Source of the DNA: an uncultured bacterium
Lineage (GTDB): Bacteria; Acidobacteriota; UBA890
Direction of reading: 5' to 3'
Length of the DNA stretch: 7,201 nt
Assembly (NCBI GenBank): GCA_937922775.1
Contig: CALAKE010000351.1
Location: forward strand, 1 to 7,201
Part shown: one piece after another, positions 5,171 through 7,201 of the stretch
Numbering within the stretch: position 1 is the first letter of the stretch
Layout: every line of letters starts with the position of its first letter
The notes under the pieces: generated by a model
Told to the model about the DNA's origin: nothing
Databases searched by the model: none
What the model saw: the letters and a program-made list of their open reading frames with translations, nothing else
Translations under genes and position numbers: made by a program

Positions 5171-7201
5171 TTAGCCCTTTGGCCGGAGGATCTCCTGAAA
5201 ACCTGGGTGATTCCAGAGTGAGCTGAAGTTTGGGTCACCATGCAGAGCCACGTAGTCGATCCCGCCGGCCAGCGAGATCCACTCCCGTATCAGCTCCACG
5301 GCGCGGTCCCTCTCCCCGAGGACAGCCGCGATAGCGGCCTGCCAGTAGGTGTGCCTCCCGAAGGTGTAGGGGCGGTCCACGTCACGCAGCGCATCCGAGA
5401 TTCTCCCTGCAGTCTCGTGATCGCCCAATCGGGCCGCGACCACGCCGAGATAGCCCTGGAAATCGATACTGTCAGGCTCCTGCGCCGCCAGTTCCTCTAT
5501 GATCGTTTGGGCCTCCTCCCAACGCTCGGCAGCGAACAGTGCTCTTGCCAGGCGCACAGGACTCTGCGCGGCGGAGGGGAGGTTCCTCACCCAAGTCAGA
5601 GCGCGCTCGGCGATCTCAAGCGCGGCCTCCGGAAAATCGTGGACACGCAGCTCTTCAACCGCCGTCAGCATCACGCGATCCGGGGTTCCGGCCTGGGACC
5701 GTACCGCCATGCTCTCGTCGATCACGCCTCGGACTTCCTCGATCCGACCTATCGCTGCCAGCGCGCGCACCTCGGACTCACGAAGGGTGAGAAAGTTCGG
5801 GTAGTAGGTCAAGGCCCTGCGGGCCTCTTGCAGCTCCTCTTCATAGTCTCCGAGGAGATGATGTGCATCGGTCAATGTCACGCAGACCCAGGACCCTGGG
5901 GACATACCCATCTCTTCGATTTCGGTTCGATCCCAAGCCGTGAGGGCCTCGACGACTCTGGCGGGCTCGTTGAGGCTCAAGCTGAGTCCCTCGATGGTTC
6001 CTATCGTCTGCTCCATCACCGGGACCATCTCTCGTGCCATCGTCACCTGCCGGCGGGCCTCTATCACGTCGCCATCGAGCATGGCCCGAGCGTAGGCCAT
6101 CAACACCCGCTCGAGCGGGGATAGCTGGCTGAGACGCGGCTCCTGCTCCCTGAGGATAAACTCGACCGCTTCCCAGTTGCCCATTCCACGGTAGATGGAG
6201 TGGCTGAAGAACCAAGGCGGGAAGAACTCGGGGTCCATCTCCATGGCCCTCTGAAAATGATTGAGCGCTTGTACTCTGTCGGTGAGGAAGATCTCTATCC
6301 CGCTGAGATACTCCAGGTAGACGTTGTAGTCGGGAATCTTCGACCACTGGCCTGGCGGGCCCAGAGTCGTTTGTATGTAGTCGGCGAGGGGACTGGCCCG
6401 CTGGATACCGAAGTGGAGCGCGACCATTCCCATCGCTCGTTGACGGAGGGACTCGAGTAACTCCGTTTGCTCATTGAGGGGCCCGCTCACCGGATCCGCC
6501 GCGAGCAGGATCTCCTCTCTGGTCACATCGAGGAGGCGTGTGCGGAACTCGACGCCCTCGTCGTTGAGGTAGTAGTCGCCCGCGACCGCCGTGGCAGCAC
6601 CCGCCTCCCGAGCTGCGGCGAGCAGGGGAGTCAGCCCGGGTTGCCCGGGGGCCCTATCCGCGGGCAGAGCTGCTCGGCTGAGTGATGCCACTCGCACCGA
6701 ATCGGTTTCGGTGATTCCTTCAGCTATACCATTCGTGGCCAGGCGGCCCAGCTCGTCGAGAGACGGATCGCCGGTTCTGTTCTGGAAAGGGAGCACGACC
6801 AGCAGGCCGGAATCGAGATCGGCCTCGCCAGGACCTCCGCGCCAACCGCTCCAGCCAAGCCAACCCATGGCGACCACGGCCACGAGGCCAGTCGCAGCAG
6901 CGAACCACGTGAATGTTCTCCCGCGCCTGGCAGGCCGCTCTCGTTCGGGCGCCAAGAGCTCCTGGATCTCGAGTCTGACGTCGACAATATCGTGGTAACG
7001 CTGGTCGGGATCCTTCTGCAGGCAGCGCCGCAGCAGCGGAAGAACGCCCTCGGGCGTGTCACGAGGGATCGCATCCCAATCGGGCTCCGCGGTGAGGATT
7101 GCGGCGAGGGTGTCAGAAACGGTGTTGCCCTGGAACGGGCGGCGGCCGCTCAACATCTCGAAGAGCACGCAGCCGAAGGCCCAGATGTCTGAGCGCTTGT
7201 C
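5171..7201 (-). CDS. Ser/Thr protein kinase with transmembrane segment, TolB-like domain and TPRs (5' end missing)
   Basis: The last 676 residues are visible; the frame runs off the right edge, so the true start, P-loop, HRD and DFG motifs are not seen. The visible part opens in kinase subdomain IX with DKRSDIWAFGCVLFEML (1-17; invariant Asp at 5), then GRRPFQG, and subdomain XI CLQKDPDQRYHD (60-71; invariant Arg at 68). A basic RRGR (92-95) precedes one TM helix at about 97-117, which places the kinase in the cytoplasm and the rest outside. A TolB-amino-terminal-like domain follows at about 132-266 (VVLPFQNRTGD near 134-144, GIAEGIT). A helical TPR region spans about 291-650, with clear repeats such as ALNHFQRAMEMDPEF (312-326) and EEAQTIIEELAAQEP (562-576). 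The end has DPNFSSLWNHPGFQEIL, common in such proteins. It is likely a receptor-type Hanks kinase (PknB-like) sensing through protein contacts; its ligand is unknown. An internal GTG at 7168 is not the start, because conserved kinase residues precede it. No T-run terminator is visible in the 118-base convergent gap. Confidence 0.94.
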   Translation of the reverse strand, partial: DKRSDIWAFGCVLFEMLSGRRPFQGNTVSDTLAAILTAEPDWDAIPRDTPEGVLPLLRRCLQKDPDQRYHDIVDVRLEIQELLAPERERPARRGRTFTWFAAATGLVAVVAMGWLGWSGWRGGPGEADLDSGLLVVLPFQNRTGDPSLDELGRLATNGIAEGITETDSVRVASLSRAALPADRAPGQPGLTPLLAAAREAGAATAVAGDYYLNDEGVEFRTRLLDVTREEILLAADPVSGPLNEQTELLESLRQRAMGMVALHFGIQRASPLADYIQTTLGPPGQWSKIPDYNVYLEYLSGIEIFLTDRVQALNHFQRAMEMDPEFFPPWFFSHSIYRGMGNWEAVEFILREQEPRLSQLSPLERVLMAYARAMLDGDVIEARRQVTMAREMVPVMEQTIGTIEGLSLSLNEPARVVEALTAWDRTEIEEMGMSPGSWVCVTLTDAHHLLGDYEEELQEARRALTYYPNFLTLRESEVRALAAIGRIEEVRGVIDESMAVRSQAGTPDRVMLTAVEELRVHDFPEAALEIAERALTWVRNLPSAAQSPVRLARALFAAERWEEAQTIIEELAAQEPDSIDFQGYLGVVAARLGDHETAGRISDALRDVDRPYTFGRHTYWQAAIAAVLGERDRAVELIREWISLAGGIDYVALHGDPNFSSLWNHPGFQEILRPKG

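Noticed and set aside
5240..6124. 294-codon open frame on the plus strand within the kinase-TPR gene
   Set aside because: It is antisense to clear TPR repeats, has an unstructured-looking His/Gly/Arg-rich translation, and has no family resemblance.

Overview
The window is GC-rich bacterial DNA with four recognisable protein genes and no RNA genes, CRISPR array or insertion sequence that I can see. Its gene content points to the Acidobacteriota, Gemmatimonadota or a similar soil or sediment lineage. The evidence is an ADOP-type (MacB/FtsX-like) duplicated permease without an ATPase gene beside it, and a membrane-anchored Ser/Thr kinase carrying a TolB-like domain and tetratricopeptide repeats. 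This placement is inferred from gene families only; there is no phylogenetic marker in the window.

Layout. Bases 1-254 hold a strong GC stem-loop at the left edge. They also hold a reading frame that is open from the edge and closes with a TGA overlapping the next gene's ATG; whether it is a real gene is doubtful. Bases 255-1622 (+) encode an exported right-handed parallel beta-helix protein ending in a choice-of-anchor-Q type motif. Bases 1725-4187 (+) encode the 820-residue permease. Bases 4360-5052 (+) encode a DUF2461 (TIGR02453) protein. Bases 5171-7201 (-) encode the C-terminal part of a Ser/Thr kinase, whose N-lobe and catalytic loop lie beyond the right edge. It converges on the DUF2461 gene across a 118-base gap.

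The genes do not form an obvious pathway. The three plus-strand genes are separated by 102 and 172 bases, so a shared transcript is possible but not shown, and the kinase is transcribed toward them. Three of the four products are predicted to act at or outside the cytoplasmic membrane (beta-helix, permease, kinase sensor region). I do not see a convincing new multi-gene system. The items worth a second look are the orphan permease, the anchorless beta-helix C-terminus, the one-piece kinase-TPR receptor, and the repeat cluster in the gap before the DUF2461 gene.
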